This document shows positions 26,637 to 36,900 of a stretch of 64,000 bases of DNA, piece by piece. Below the pieces are notes generated by a model. It had not been told where the DNA came from. It did no database searches and saw only the letters and a list, made by a program, of their open reading frames with translations. Source of the stretch: Algoriphagus sp. AGSA1. GTDB lineage: Bacteria; Bacteroidota; Bacteroidia; Cytophagales; Cyclobacteriaceae. The position numbers and the translations under genes were made by a program. The stretch lies in contig NZ_JAJUWR010000010.1 in assembly GCF_021390545.1 (NCBI RefSeq), positions 124,001 to 188,000 on the forward strand. Reading direction: 5' to 3'. Position 1 is the stretch's first letter, and each line of letters starts with the position of its first letter.

Positions 26637-29411
26637 TTATTCCAAAATCAATAAGGATTTGGTGATTTTTTCATCCAAACCATATTCAGGGTTCCTGAGA
26701 ATTAGAATTATCGCATAGGTTCCCAAGGGAGCATATTCTCCCCTGACCTTGCCGTCCCAGTGCAGTATGGGCTCTTGGAAGCCTATTTCATTCTCTGTTG
26801 CGTAATGGATTAATTCTCCGGTAGAATTGATTACGTACATTTCTGCCTCAGATACACCTTCACTCACGGTGACTCTAAAATCCCGTTCAGCATCACCCAG
26901 GATCATGGCGTTGGGAAGCACATAGTCAATATCGCAGACGTCATAGACTCTGAATTCCTCCTCATAAATACAGCCCTCCACAGTGAGCACAGCTAATTTA
27001 TAGAGCCCCGCTTGCTTAGGGAAAAAAGTGGAATCAGTGCCTACTACCACATCTCCTGTAAGATAGGTCCATGAATAAGACTCATAGGGGCCGGGATCGA
27101 TAGCAGGGATACCATTACCTTTTGAGCAGAAAGGATAAGAATCTTCAAGCTCGGGCTTCGGGGTGAGCGTTCTTTCTTCTATTGATATATTTACCCGTGC
27201 GATTTCGCAGCGGCCACCGGACTGTTTGTCACGATATATAATGGCTTCATATATTCCTGTTCTTTCATCAGAAATATCATATAGTTCAGCTCCCGCGTCC
27301 AAATCTACTGCACTACCATCCTCCAGAAAGAGTGTCCACTCGATCCAGGTTACTTGATCCGTATTTTCGGGTACTTCCAGATTTACGGAAAAAAAATCGC
27401 ATTCCTCTTCATAGCTCAGCACAGCTGACACGCTTAAAATAGGCTGATCAAAAGGGATTTCAAGAGGCGTGATCTGGCAGGCCGCCATTGCTTTGGGCTG
27501 CACAGTGAGCTGATAGACTTCCCCAAACTCCGTAGGTCGGTATTCCCGGGTGCGTCCCACGATTTCCCCCACACTGTTATACCACCTGAAGATGGCGTCT
27601 TCCACATCAAGGTTCTGCATGACCACACCCCATATCTGATCACCCTGACAGTTTTCGTCAATGACTTCATAGCTGAAATCAATCTGATCATCCAGTTTTT
27701 CCACCCTAAATTCCTGGATTATCGGGCAGTAATCCCCATCAGCATCCACAGGTGCTATGTATAGGCTATAATCACCTTCCTCTTCCAATAAAAATGATTC
27801 CCCTGTGTTGGCTGTGACCATCGTTCCGTCAGGCTGAGTCAATTCAAAGTTTAGATCCAGGCTTGCTTGCAAGGAGAGCTCATAGCTGTCGCATATTTCT
27901 ATCACCTCCGGCAAAGAGAAAGGGACATCCCTTCTTCTTTCTATTCGAAAAGTCTTGATAAGTGGGTGACACGCATCCTCTTCATATTCAAAATCAAAGA
28001 AATAAATTCCGCCAGGAAGATCTTCAGAAATGAAATTCCCGTCTGAAAGTGATCCGTAGGTAGAAATCCCTGTGTTTGCCGACAGAATCCGGTATTCTCC
28101 TGTCACATTGCCGTTGGGAAAAGTGATTTCTACTCTACCCATATTGAAACCGTCCAGCACACATTCTTCTTTGAAGGTCACAATATCCGTTTCGTCTGGA
28201 GCCTCAGACAAATTAAGCGGATGAAATAAATATCCAGCGCATCCTTCTGTATTCGTAGCCGCAATCGTGTATATTCCTGCTTCGAGTCCGGTGACTGGGG
28301 GTAATACAGCACCCGCTTGCTGAGGACCATAATCCAGAGTGACATTCAGGTCTTCGTCCAAGAGACTTACGGACTCCATATCGTTGACGATTATCATCTC
28401 GAATGAGCCATCAGAGACTCCGCAGCTGGAGGGGGTGTTTATAGTGTTAAAATTGATTTTTGGCCCTTCTTTTTGTCTTACAGTCGTGATCCGTTCCGAT
28501 GGGCAGGAAGAATTTGGATCACTGGCTATAAAACCTATATCATACGTCCCGGGTTCTGTAAATTGGGTGTTGCCCAAAGTAACCGCATAGCTGCTGCCCA
28601 AGCTGATTTTGTCGGAATCTCCCTGCTTTCTATACCACCACTCGCCATTGATAGGCGTATCCAATTCTATTTTTACGGATTCTCCCTGGCAGACTTCCTC
28701 TTTGTTCTGCACAAACTCAAAATCTACAGGTGGTCCTACATAGGTGGCAGCTGTCACCTCACAAGAGGAGCTAGCGTCTGCCTGCTTAAGTTGGACATAA
28801 TAATAGCCTTCTTCAGTGGGTGTGAACACGTTGCCGGATGCGCCTGAGTCTTGATATACCACATTTACAAACTCTTCGTCCCTGGCCCAGGTAAATTCAT
28901 ACTTGCCCAGATCCGGATCAGCTGGATCCATGGCTTGAAGAGTGGGGATGTTTTCCACACATAGTAGGTAATCAGGCTTTAGGATGATGCCCGGACCTCT
29001 GGCGACAGTAATGGAGATACTCGTGGAATTAGGACTGGCGGAGGGGCTGGTTCTTTCCTCCAAGGTCAATGTGTAGCTGCCGGGAACGGTATATCGTATC
29101 TGTATTGTTCCCACGCTAGCTGCCCCGCCCTTAGTTATGGTAGAGGTGCTCCCATCAGGATTTTGTAGCAACCACGTGTATTCTCCAGATGAAGGATCGA
29201 TGATGCTATAATCCCCCGTGGCAGAGCCAAGGGTCAGGCATAGATCTGTGGGGCCAGCTATTCCCTGAGCCACGTTGGCCATGTACTTGGCTTCGGGTTT
29301 ACTTAGACTTCCTTTTTCCTCTCCCACTAGTAGTAGGGGAGCTAGAAATAGTAAGAACCAAACCAAAAACTTCCCAACCTTTGATGTTGGGAATTGTTCT
29401 GCGGAATTCAA
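26637..29411 (-). CDS. Large secreted protein with Ig/PKD-like modules and T9SS type B sorting domain (paralog 1)
   Basis: The start is uncertain. The open frame begins at a GTG (29447), but an exact -7 promoter box overlaps that region, so I prefer the TTG at 29411, which leads into a signal peptide (FLVWFLLFLAPLLLV). The 924-residue product is a chain of Ig/PKD-like beta modules with paired cysteines. From residue 500 or so it shares a two-domain unit with the two paralogs downstream, marked by 'CDSYEL' and 'FRWYNSVGEIVG'. The last 90 residues ('VLPNAMILGDAERDFRV', 'ILHWDGKVRGEYAPLGTYAI') form a CHU_C/gliding-motility-type C-terminal domain, the T9SS type B sorting signal. It is probably a surface adhesin. 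Confidence 0.78.
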   Translation of the reverse strand: MNSAEQFPTSKVGKFLVWFLLFLAPLLLVGEEKGSLSKPEAKYMANVAQGIAGPTDLCLTLGSATGDYSIIDPSSGEYTWLLQNPDGSTSTITKGGAASVGTIQIRYTVPGSYTLTLEERTSPSASPNSTSISITVARGPGIILKPDYLLCVENIPTLQAMDPADPDLGKYEFTWARDEEFVNVVYQDSGASGNVFTPTEEGYYYVQLKQADASSSCEVTAATYVGPPVDFEFVQNKEEVCQGESVKIELDTPINGEWWYRKQGDSDKISLGSSYAVTLGNTQFTEPGTYDIGFIASDPNSSCPSERITTVRQKEGPKINFNTINTPSSCGVSDGSFEMIIVNDMESVSLLDEDLNVTLDYGPQQAGAVLPPVTGLEAGIYTIAATNTEGCAGYLFHPLNLSEAPDETDIVTFKEECVLDGFNMGRVEITFPNGNVTGEYRILSANTGISTYGSLSDGNFISEDLPGGIYFFDFEYEEDACHPLIKTFRIERRRDVPFSLPEVIEICDSYELSLQASLDLNFELTQPDGTMVTANTGESFLLEEEGDYSLYIAPVDADGDYCPIIQEFRVEKLDDQIDFSYEVIDENCQGDQIWGVVMQNLDVEDAIFRWYNSVGEIVGRTREYRPTEFGEVYQLTVQPKAMAACQITPLEIPFDQPILSVSAVLSYEEECDFFSVNLEVPENTDQVTWIEWTLFLEDGSAVDLDAGAELYDISDERTGIYEAIIYRDKQSGGRCEIARVNISIEERTLTPKPELEDSYPFCSKGNGIPAIDPGPYESYSWTYLTGDVVVGTDSTFFPKQAGLYKLAVLTVEGCIYEEEFRVYDVCDIDYVLPNAMILGDAERDFRVTVSEGVSEAEMYVINSTGELIHYATENEIGFQEPILHWDGKVRGEYAPLGTYAIILILRNPEYGLDEKITKSLLILE

Positions 29412-29432
29412 TTTATTTATTTTGGGTGTGTA

Positions 29433-29440
29433 CAAAGATA
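29433..29440 (-). promoter_or_regulatory. -7 promoter box before paralog 1
   Basis: The minus strand reads TATCTTTG, an exact TAnnTTTG match. A transcript from here would begin after the GTG at 29447, so translation from the TTG at 29411 is more likely. Confidence 0.45.
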
Positions 29441-29522
29441 ATAACACCCGTGATCACAGGGTGGGTTTCGAGCTCTCAGACTCAAAAAATGTTCCAATTG
29501 ATTTAAACTGTCCTATTGTGGG

Positions 29523-32500
29523 CTATTCAATGATCAATATGGAACCCAATTCATATTTAGAAATACCCTTCTCATAATTTTTAAAATTTACCCGTACCGC
29601 ATAATTACCATTAGGGATTTTTTTTCCATTATAGGTTCCGTCCCACGCGCAGGTGGATTCCTCAGATATCAGGTTGGTCTGCACACATTGGAAGATTACC
29701 TGTCCCCATTTGTTAAGAATGACTAGGTCCAGTTCATCGATGAGGTAATTAGTGTAAATTAAGAACTCTTTGTCAGGATTGCCTGGCTGTACTGCCGTCG
29801 GGTAGATGACCTTAAGTTCGCACTCTTCTTCTGTAGAGAATTCCGCCTCATAGGCACATCCTTCCAAACTGAATACCCTAAGCTGATAATCTCCTATCGC
29901 TGAGGGTTTATAGCTGGAGCTGGTAGAGACGATTTGCCCCTCGAGGTACCATTCGTAGCTGGCAAAGTTTCCAGGATTGATAGTAGGCGCAATTTGATAT
30001 TTAGGACAGATTTGATAGCTCTCTTCCACTTCAGGTCTTATAGGATCGGTGCTCCTTAGTAGTAACGCTTTGTCATATCCTAAAAGGCAGGGGATATGGT
30101 CTGACAGCCGAACCTCGTAGGTGCCTTCATTGACAGCCAGTATTTCCTCTTTGTTCCTTTCGTTTACCAACTCATATTGCTCCCCTGTGGGTGAAGTGTA
30201 CCACCATGCGATAGAAGTAACCTTGTTGAAGTCTGCTTCTACCCACATAGCAGCCGATTGGGAGTCAGGACATAGGGGTTCTGCCATTAGTCTGACATCC
30301 AGCGCTAATACTGGAGGCTCTACTTCAAATTCTATTGGTGAAATATGACAGGGAATGACACCGGCAGGCTGTACTTCTAAAGAGTAGATGCCCGGTGTGT
30401 TCAGGGTTAAAAACTCATTGTTTCCGACTATTGTTCCTGCACTGTTCCTCCAGGATATTTCTACATCTTCCATAGCGTAATTATGTATAGAAGCTTGGTA
30501 AATTCGGCTTCCATCACAGAATTCCTCAGCTAAGACCGGTTGAAAATCCACTGCCCCTGTTTTGGTGATTATAAGCTCCTTTTGCTCCGGGCAGTAAGGA
30601 GTAGGGTTATTGGTGTCAAAGGCCAAAAAGGTATAAGTACCCGATTGATCAATAGTGAAAGCTTGTCCGGAAGGTTTTTCTAGAACTTCGCCTGAAGGGC
30701 TTGTCAGGAAAAATGTTAACGTCTGATCCGTATCAGGTATCAGCTCATAGTAGTCACAGATGACAAGCTCCTCAGGAATACTGAATTGTACTTTGTCAGG
30801 GGTCAGGTCCAACTGGAAAGTGGTTCTTCCCAGCTCACAGTTCTTATTGATCTGAGGAATGATGCTGTAAGCAGAGGCTTCGTAGGTCCCGCCTATTCTT
30901 GTGTTGATTGTTTTTTGATTGTCAAATTCAGGCAGCTGTATTATTTCTCCTGTTTCATCAAATCTCCTCCAGCGTATATCGGTTACGGCTTCAGGAGAAG
31001 TAGTGATTAACTCTACTATTGCTTCTGGGCCAAATTCACATAATTTGGTCGAAACGATGGAAGTCTCGACAAATAATACAGGAGCTTCTACGGTAAATTC
31101 CTTTGGTGTAATCGGACAACTTTCAGAGTTTTTTGGCTGTACTTCCAAGGAGAAGGTGCCTATGGAGGTAGGGGACAGAAAAAGCCTTTTCCCAGTCCCT
31201 ACAAGTTCTCCGTTGGGATTTCTCCAGTAAAAGTCAGCCAGACTGGGGTCAAAACCATAGAGCTCAGCTTCGAAAATCCTGTTTCCTATGATACAATCCT
31301 CACTGAAAAGAATGGGTTCAAAAGGAATCGGGCTAGTGGTGTTTACCTGCAATTTGAGTTCCGAAGGACAGACATCATCTTGATCTGGTAATATGCCGAT
31401 AAGCTTGTACTCTCCTTCCTCTTCGAGTGTAAATGGCTCACCTGCGATCTTGGATGTAGTATTGCCAAGGGGGTCTGTCAGGGTAAAAAGCAGATTTTCT
31501 TCCGTCTCTGGAATTAGCTCATATGAACCGCAAATGGTAAGCTGGTTTGGCACCCTGAATGAGGTTTGCGGTTTTCCGGGGATTTCGACTAGCTCCCTTG
31601 TGGGTAGCTTGCAGCTATCTTTGTCAAGTAATTCAAAGTAATATTTTCCTCCGGCTAACCGCACACGGAATGGGTTTTCACTAGGTAAAGCATCTTTAAT
31701 TGCCACATCGCCTTTTTCAGTGAGGACTTTATAGGAGCCTTCTGTCAATCCGTTTTCAAGTTTGACGTCAAAGGAGCCGATGGTTTTTCCTGTTGCTGTA
31801 CAGGATTCAGGAACTATGTTTTCAATCTCATACGCAAGAATAGTAGGAGGGTCATTCAGGTGGACTACCGCTCCGAGTGTGTTTTGGCAACCGTTTAAGT
31901 TAGAATACAGGGTATATCCACCCGATTTTAGATTGGGTATGGTGATCGTTTCCCCGGCAAGGAAGGGGCCGTAGGATCCCGCACCTGATATGGTCACTTC
32001 GTCTAAGTCAGTCTCAGCTAAGAGTTCTAAGGCTCCGTCTGGATTGAAGCACCCACTGGATCCTATCACGGAAGTGATAGAAATTATTGGCTCCTCATTG
32101 TAGGTGAAATTGCTGATGGCCCTCGGGCTGCATGTGGGATTGTCTTCATTTTCAATAACCAGCTCAACGGAATATCCTCCAAAAATTGGCAAATCTTCAG
32201 TTGGCAAAAGCGTAAGGGAGGATGAAAATCCTTTGGACACTTTACCTGGCTCACCGGGAACAGTCAGGTACCAATCCCCCTCAATAGGTGGGTCGGAGGC
32301 AAAGAAGATACTGCCGTCCCGGCAGACTGTAGCTGAGCTCTGGACTATCTCTATATCAGAAAGGATGTCAACTGTGGTGTTTAATGTGGTCATGCAGACC
32401 GGATTTGAATCGCTGTCTGGGACATAAAACGCCACACTGTAACTTCCGGGAGTATCGGTGTTTAAAGTGTTTTCCGTACCGACGACTTCCCCTGATTCGT

Positions 32501-33011
32501 TCTCCCACTTGAAAATGTAATTGTTGAAATTGGTACTTGCTGGTGATATGGCCTGGAGATTTATAGGCTCACCAGGACAGATTTTATATTGACCGGCCAA
32601 TGACAACGACGGCCCTTTTATTACCTCTACCACTTTTTCCAAATCCGCAATGGATTTACCGCCTCGACTCACCTCAAGTTGAATGGTATGGGACCCGAGT
32701 AGCTCAAATGTGTATTCGATAATCTGAAACGCTCCAGGGGGTCTGGTAAACAGCTCTGTGCCGTTCGGCCCTATGATCGTCCACTTATAGACATCAGTAG
32801 CGGAATCTCCCCCTCCTGAGAAAACACCTACTACACTGCCAAATATATTGCAGAGTCGATCAGGCCCTACCAGCTCGGGAGCATCTTGGAAACTAGATTC
32901 AGAAGTAAAAAAAACTTCAGGATTACCTAAATCCAAATTCGCGTCTGCAAAAAAAACCACTGATATAATCAAAATGGCGATGGAAATAATTTTTGGGTAG
33001 GCTTGGGTCAA
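29523..33011 (-). CDS. Large secreted protein with repeated Ig/PKD-like modules and T9SS type B sorting domain (paralog 2)
   Basis: No ATG is available at the N-terminus. The TTG at 33011 begins a signal peptide (IISIAILIISVVFFADA). The 1162-residue protein opens like paralog 1 ('ELVGPDRLCNIFG') and contains two tandem copies of a unit of about 260 residues, starting near residues 490 ('CGSYELIPETEENL') and 750 ('CDYYELIPDTDQTL'), each with a 'WRN..G..VG' motif and 'LEVQP'. The C-terminal 95 residues (VIYPTAVQPGNPDKEFLIY, 'LVILNKWGQVIFQC', WDGTYNGK) are the type B sorting domain. It is expected to be exported across the outer membrane by T9SS and bound to the cell surface. Confidence 0.82.
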   Translation of the reverse strand: MTQAYPKIISIAILIISVVFFADANLDLGNPEVFFTSESSFQDAPELVGPDRLCNIFGSVVGVFSGGGDSATDVYKWTIIGPNGTELFTRPPGAFQIIEYTFELLGSHTIQLEVSRGGKSIADLEKVVEVIKGPSLSLAGQYKICPGEPINLQAISPASTNFNNYIFKWENESGEVVGTENTLNTDTPGSYSVAFYVPDSDSNPVCMTTLNTTVDILSDIEIVQSSATVCRDGSIFFASDPPIEGDWYLTVPGEPGKVSKGFSSSLTLLPTEDLPIFGGYSVELVIENEDNPTCSPRAISNFTYNEEPIISITSVIGSSGCFNPDGALELLAETDLDEVTISGAGSYGPFLAGETITIPNLKSGGYTLYSNLNGCQNTLGAVVHLNDPPTILAYEIENIVPESCTATGKTIGSFDVKLENGLTEGSYKVLTEKGDVAIKDALPSENPFRVRLAGGKYYFELLDKDSCKLPTRELVEIPGKPQTSFRVPNQLTICGSYELIPETEENLLFTLTDPLGNTTSKIAGEPFTLEEEGEYKLIGILPDQDDVCPSELKLQVNTTSPIPFEPILFSEDCIIGNRIFEAELYGFDPSLADFYWRNPNGELVGTGKRLFLSPTSIGTFSLEVQPKNSESCPITPKEFTVEAPVLFVETSIVSTKLCEFGPEAIVELITTSPEAVTDIRWRRFDETGEIIQLPEFDNQKTINTRIGGTYEASAYSIIPQINKNCELGRTTFQLDLTPDKVQFSIPEELVICDYYELIPDTDQTLTFFLTSPSGEVLEKPSGQAFTIDQSGTYTFLAFDTNNPTPYCPEQKELIITKTGAVDFQPVLAEEFCDGSRIYQASIHNYAMEDVEISWRNSAGTIVGNNEFLTLNTPGIYSLEVQPAGVIPCHISPIEFEVEPPVLALDVRLMAEPLCPDSQSAAMWVEADFNKVTSIAWWYTSPTGEQYELVNERNKEEILAVNEGTYEVRLSDHIPCLLGYDKALLLRSTDPIRPEVEESYQICPKYQIAPTINPGNFASYEWYLEGQIVSTSSSYKPSAIGDYQLRVFSLEGCAYEAEFSTEEECELKVIYPTAVQPGNPDKEFLIYTNYLIDELDLVILNKWGQVIFQCVQTNLISEESTCAWDGTYNGKKIPNGNYAVRVNFKNYEKGISKYELGSILIIE

Positions 33012-33016
33012 AATAA

Positions 33017-33042
33017 AGGCTATAAATTAAATTTTATAGCCT
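33017..33042 (-). promoter_or_regulatory. Perfect hairpin just upstream of the paralog 2 start codon
   Basis: AGGCTATAAA (33017-33026) and TTTATAGCCT (33033-33042) are exact reverse complements around a 6-base loop. The stem ends 5 bases before the TTG start. It would lie in the 5' untranslated region and could limit translation. Confidence 0.5.
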
Positions 33043-33114
33043 CTAAGTTACAATTTTATATAGGTGAAAAAACAAAATAATATTTAAGTGTCAGCATTAA
33101 AGTAGTTTATGTTA

Positions 33115-33867
33115 TTAGCGCACAAAAATCCAGTTATTTTCGCTGCTTAATTGTTCAGAAAACTCATATCCTCCTCCGCAGAAAGTTTTTAATCGCTCAG
33201 GCTCCTTGATCCTGTTTTTGATGGCATAGTTGCTCATCATCCCCCTGGCTTGCTTGGCGAAAAATCCGATGATTTTGTACCCATCATCCTTGTATTCTTT
33301 GAATTCAATGTTAATCAGAGGGGATTTCAATGTTTTTTGATCAACAGCCTTGAAGTATTCCCGAGAAGCAAGATTTATGATAGGCGTACCTTTTGCCGAT
33401 TCATTGATGGCCTTGGCTATTTTCTTGTCCCAAAATTCATAGAGATTTTTTCCTTTGGTGTTTTCTAGCTTGATCCCCATTTCCAGTCGATAAGGCTGGA
33501 TCAGATCCAAGGGCTTCAGCAACCCATAGAGTCCGGAAAGTATCCTTAGATGTTGCTGAGCAAAAGCAAAATCTTCTGCGGTATATTCGTCAACATCAAT
33601 TTTGGTATATACATCCCCCTTAAAGGCCAGAATAGCCTGTTTGGAATTCTCTTCGGTAAAATCCTTCTGGAAGGTCTTGAATCTCTCCTCGTTCAACTCG
33701 GCTAGGTTATCTGAAATATGCATCAACTTGCCTATTTCCTTGGCGGACTTCTTTTTCATGATCCTTACTAGGGAACGGGTGTCATTTTGAAAATCAGGTA
33801 AAGTGTATTCTTTAAAAGTAGGAGCACTATAGTCCAGTGTTTTTGCCGGGGATATTAGGATAAGCAT
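33115..33867 (-). CDS. yaaA: Peroxide stress protein YaaA (DUF328/UPF0246)
   Basis: The chosen ATG at 33867 begins the family's usual N-terminus (MLILISPAKTLDYSAP). The frame is open to 33945 but those extra residues do not fit. At 250 residues it is the normal family length. Conserved parts include 'GDVYTKIDVDEYTAEDFAFA', 'LRILSGLYGLLKPLDLI', 'PYRLEMG', 'YFKAV' and 'IIGFFAKQARGMM'. In E. coli YaaA limits iron-dependent oxidative damage and binds DNA. Here it lies between two adhesin-like genes on the same strand, which is an unexpected setting. It could be simple insertion, not a functional link. Confidence 0.93.
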   Translation of the reverse strand: MLILISPAKTLDYSAPTFKEYTLPDFQNDTRSLVRIMKKKSAKEIGKLMHISDNLAELNEERFKTFQKDFTEENSKQAILAFKGDVYTKIDVDEYTAEDFAFAQQHLRILSGLYGLLKPLDLIQPYRLEMGIKLENTKGKNLYEFWDKKIAKAINESAKGTPIINLASREYFKAVDQKTLKSPLINIEFKEYKDDGYKIIGFFAKQARGMMSNYAIKNRIKEPERLKTFCGGGYEFSEQLSSENNWIFVR

Positions 33868-33962
33868 GTTAAGTTGTTCTGTTAATAGTATTTCAAGGAT
33901 GCATAGACAATTATCCTCTGATGCCTTACAGGCAGTCAGTGTCATTCGAAGAGGAGTCGTGT

Positions 33963-36900
33963 CTATTGAATTACTGTAATGGCTTTGGTTAGTTTTTCAG
34001 TTTTATTTTGATCTTCACTCGTAAACTTCACTACCACAGCATATGTTCCATTAGGAACAAATTCGCCCCGAACCTCCCCGTTCCAAGGGCAGAATGCTTG
34101 GTTGGGTTCTAGGTTTTCATGGGTACAATAGAAGATCAATTCGCCCCAGCGATTGTAAATGTAAACTTCCACATCATCGATGTACTCATTTGCATAAAGG
34201 ATAAAGTTTCTGTTTGGGTCATTTAATACCACACCATTCGGGAAGATGATTTTCAAGGAACAATCCTCCACCACCTCAATAGTTGAAATGTATTCGCAGC
34301 CCAAATTATCAGAAACAGTGAGTTCATAGATTCCCCCTTCATTTGGAGTGAATACAGACTCTTGTGATACTTCCACACCATTTAATTTCCAGGAATAATT
34401 ATCGTAGGTACCTGGATTTATGGACTGAGTGACTCCTTCAATAGCACATATAGTGAAACCTTCAGGCACTACTGGTGGGATTATGATGGATTTGGCCACC
34501 ACACCGTTGGCACGGCCAAGATCACAGCCAGCACTACTTCTCAGCAGTACTTCGTAAGTTCCTTCCTGCGACACTTCGATAATAGGCCCATTAAAAGATG
34601 GAATTCGTGTTCGTGTGCCATTTTCCACAGAATACCATTCGAAATCAGCTACATTGGTCAGATCCGCATCTACCGTAATCGTCGTGCTTGTCTGATCTAC
34701 GCAGAATGGAACAATATCAAGACTGACATCAAGCCGCTCTGAGATGATTTCAGCTGTAAATTCCTTTTTGTCCACTGGGCATAGCCCACCCGCTAAAGGC
34801 TGAACTTCCAAGGTATAATCTCCTGCTATGCTTGGAACAAAAGTTTGTCTTCTTCCCACGATTATCCCCTGTTCATTTTTCCAAAGGAAAAGCACATCAG
34901 CAGGATCTGCGTTGTCTAGAATTGCTTCATATTGCACTCCTACCTGACAATCTACGATTGGAGATGATACTTCGAAATCTATGGACTGTGTAATGTTTGC
35001 ATTAATGATGATTTCCCGTGGGCAGTTCTCTCCGGTTGGATCCATTCCCCGTACTGTGTAAGTGTCAGATTCAGTGATGGTGAATTCTCCATTTGTATCC
35101 GGAGTAATGACGGTTCCGTTAGAATTAGCCATTGTATAGTTCAATTCGTCCGGAGAAGTTGGCGCAAAAGTGAAGCTCCCGCAGGCTGTTAGATCCGATG
35201 GCACAGAGAAGACTACTTCAAATTTCTGGGCAATTGTGTAGCTCGTAGGATCTGGAATGTCGCAGCCACTTTGATCTGTAACTTCAACTGTGTATTCTCC
35301 ATGAGGCACAGCAATGTCAATCTGATCTGTTGCGGTGAATGAGTCTTCGATAGTCAGCCCATTCCCTTGCCTTACTAATTTATAAGTTCCTGATTGAACA
35401 GTGGTGAGGTTGATAGTAATCAGCCCATCTTCTACTCCGGAAGAGCCACATACCTCATCAGAAGTGGCGACTGTGTACTCGAATCCAGTCGGAGGATTAC
35501 TGTTTTCCACTGTTACTGTTGTGGTATAGAAACAGCCTGTACTATTCTCTGCCTCGATCACATAAAGGCCTGGAAGTAAATCCGGAACTGATAGCACATC
35601 TCCTTGATTCACATTAGTAAAGGTTATTCCTTCGTCTAGGACAGTGACAAGACTGGCAGGTGATTGCATCGTGATTTCAAAAGATCCGTCAGCAGTTGCA
35701 CAATCTTCCGCCGGATTACTTTGAACTGTGAAAAGAGGAAGCTCATTTACCAATAAATCTAATTTTTTCTCCACCGTACAACCCTCCAAAATCGGGTCCT
35801 CAGTAACAAAAATTATTTCGTAAGCTCCTGGTCCCGGCAAATCATTGACCCAAAGCTCCAATTCAAAGAATTCTCCAAGGGGGACCCTATCGGGGTCGCC
35901 ATTTAATTCATAGAACCATTCGCCACTGACCGGGGTGTCCGGAGCAAAAATCACTGAAGTTTCTTCATAGCATACTTCTTCGGCTGTTTGCGTAAGCTCG
36001 AATTCAAAAGCAGGTCCCACAAAGATTTCTGCTGTAGCAGGACAGGTTTCATAAAGTTCAGTTTCTTCTTCCGAAAGGCCGTCAGGAAGTCGGTAGCTTA
36101 CAGTTACTGTGTATATACTTTCTTCATCTACCGTGATTTCATTGGAGTTTTCATCCCCGAAAACCTGTCCTGCGGCATTGATCCATTGAAAATCATATAA
36201 TCCTTCTTCAGGGTCATAGCCATCAATTGCCGTCAGGGTAATCGGATTGCCGGCACAGAGGGTTATATCATCCGCTAGCGTAAGTACCGGTGGTTCATCC
36301 ACCTGGATTTCAGTAGACTCTCTAAAGTATTCGGCGTCACCACATCGATCCACCCGTAGTTCGATCAGATAGGTTCCTGCCGTGTCGAAGGGTTGCTCGA
36401 GGGTTTGAAATTCCTCTCCAGGGCCTCCGAAATCGCTTATTACTACGGTTCCGTTGTCTTGGTTGGTGATCGTCCAGAAATAACTGTCTATATCCGGTTC
36501 CCCTCCGCCTTCCAATAAGGCACCAGCGGTGTTTTCATCCAAGCAGATCCGTGCAGGTGCAGATAGGCTAGGTTCTGGAATTGAACTCCCAGAGTTTTGA
36601 ACAAAGGAAGGAAGTCCCAAATTGGAGGTGCCGGGCATAGGCGCCACTCCATCCTGATTAAAAGTGCTCTGCGAGTCACATCCAGACCCGGTGCTTATTT
36701 CCCCGATTCTGTTATCACCCACTACTGCCACATATATGGATCCATTGGGTCCGATCTGAATGGCCCCCAAATCCAATCCTTGTGTCCCGCTCACCTGATT
36801 TTTGGTGCTGATGATACAGGCTTCTATAGCGGCGCGGGTGCTGGCCCCGTCGAAACATGCCGGACACACAGCTGCATCAGGATCATCGTTTTCATTGGCT

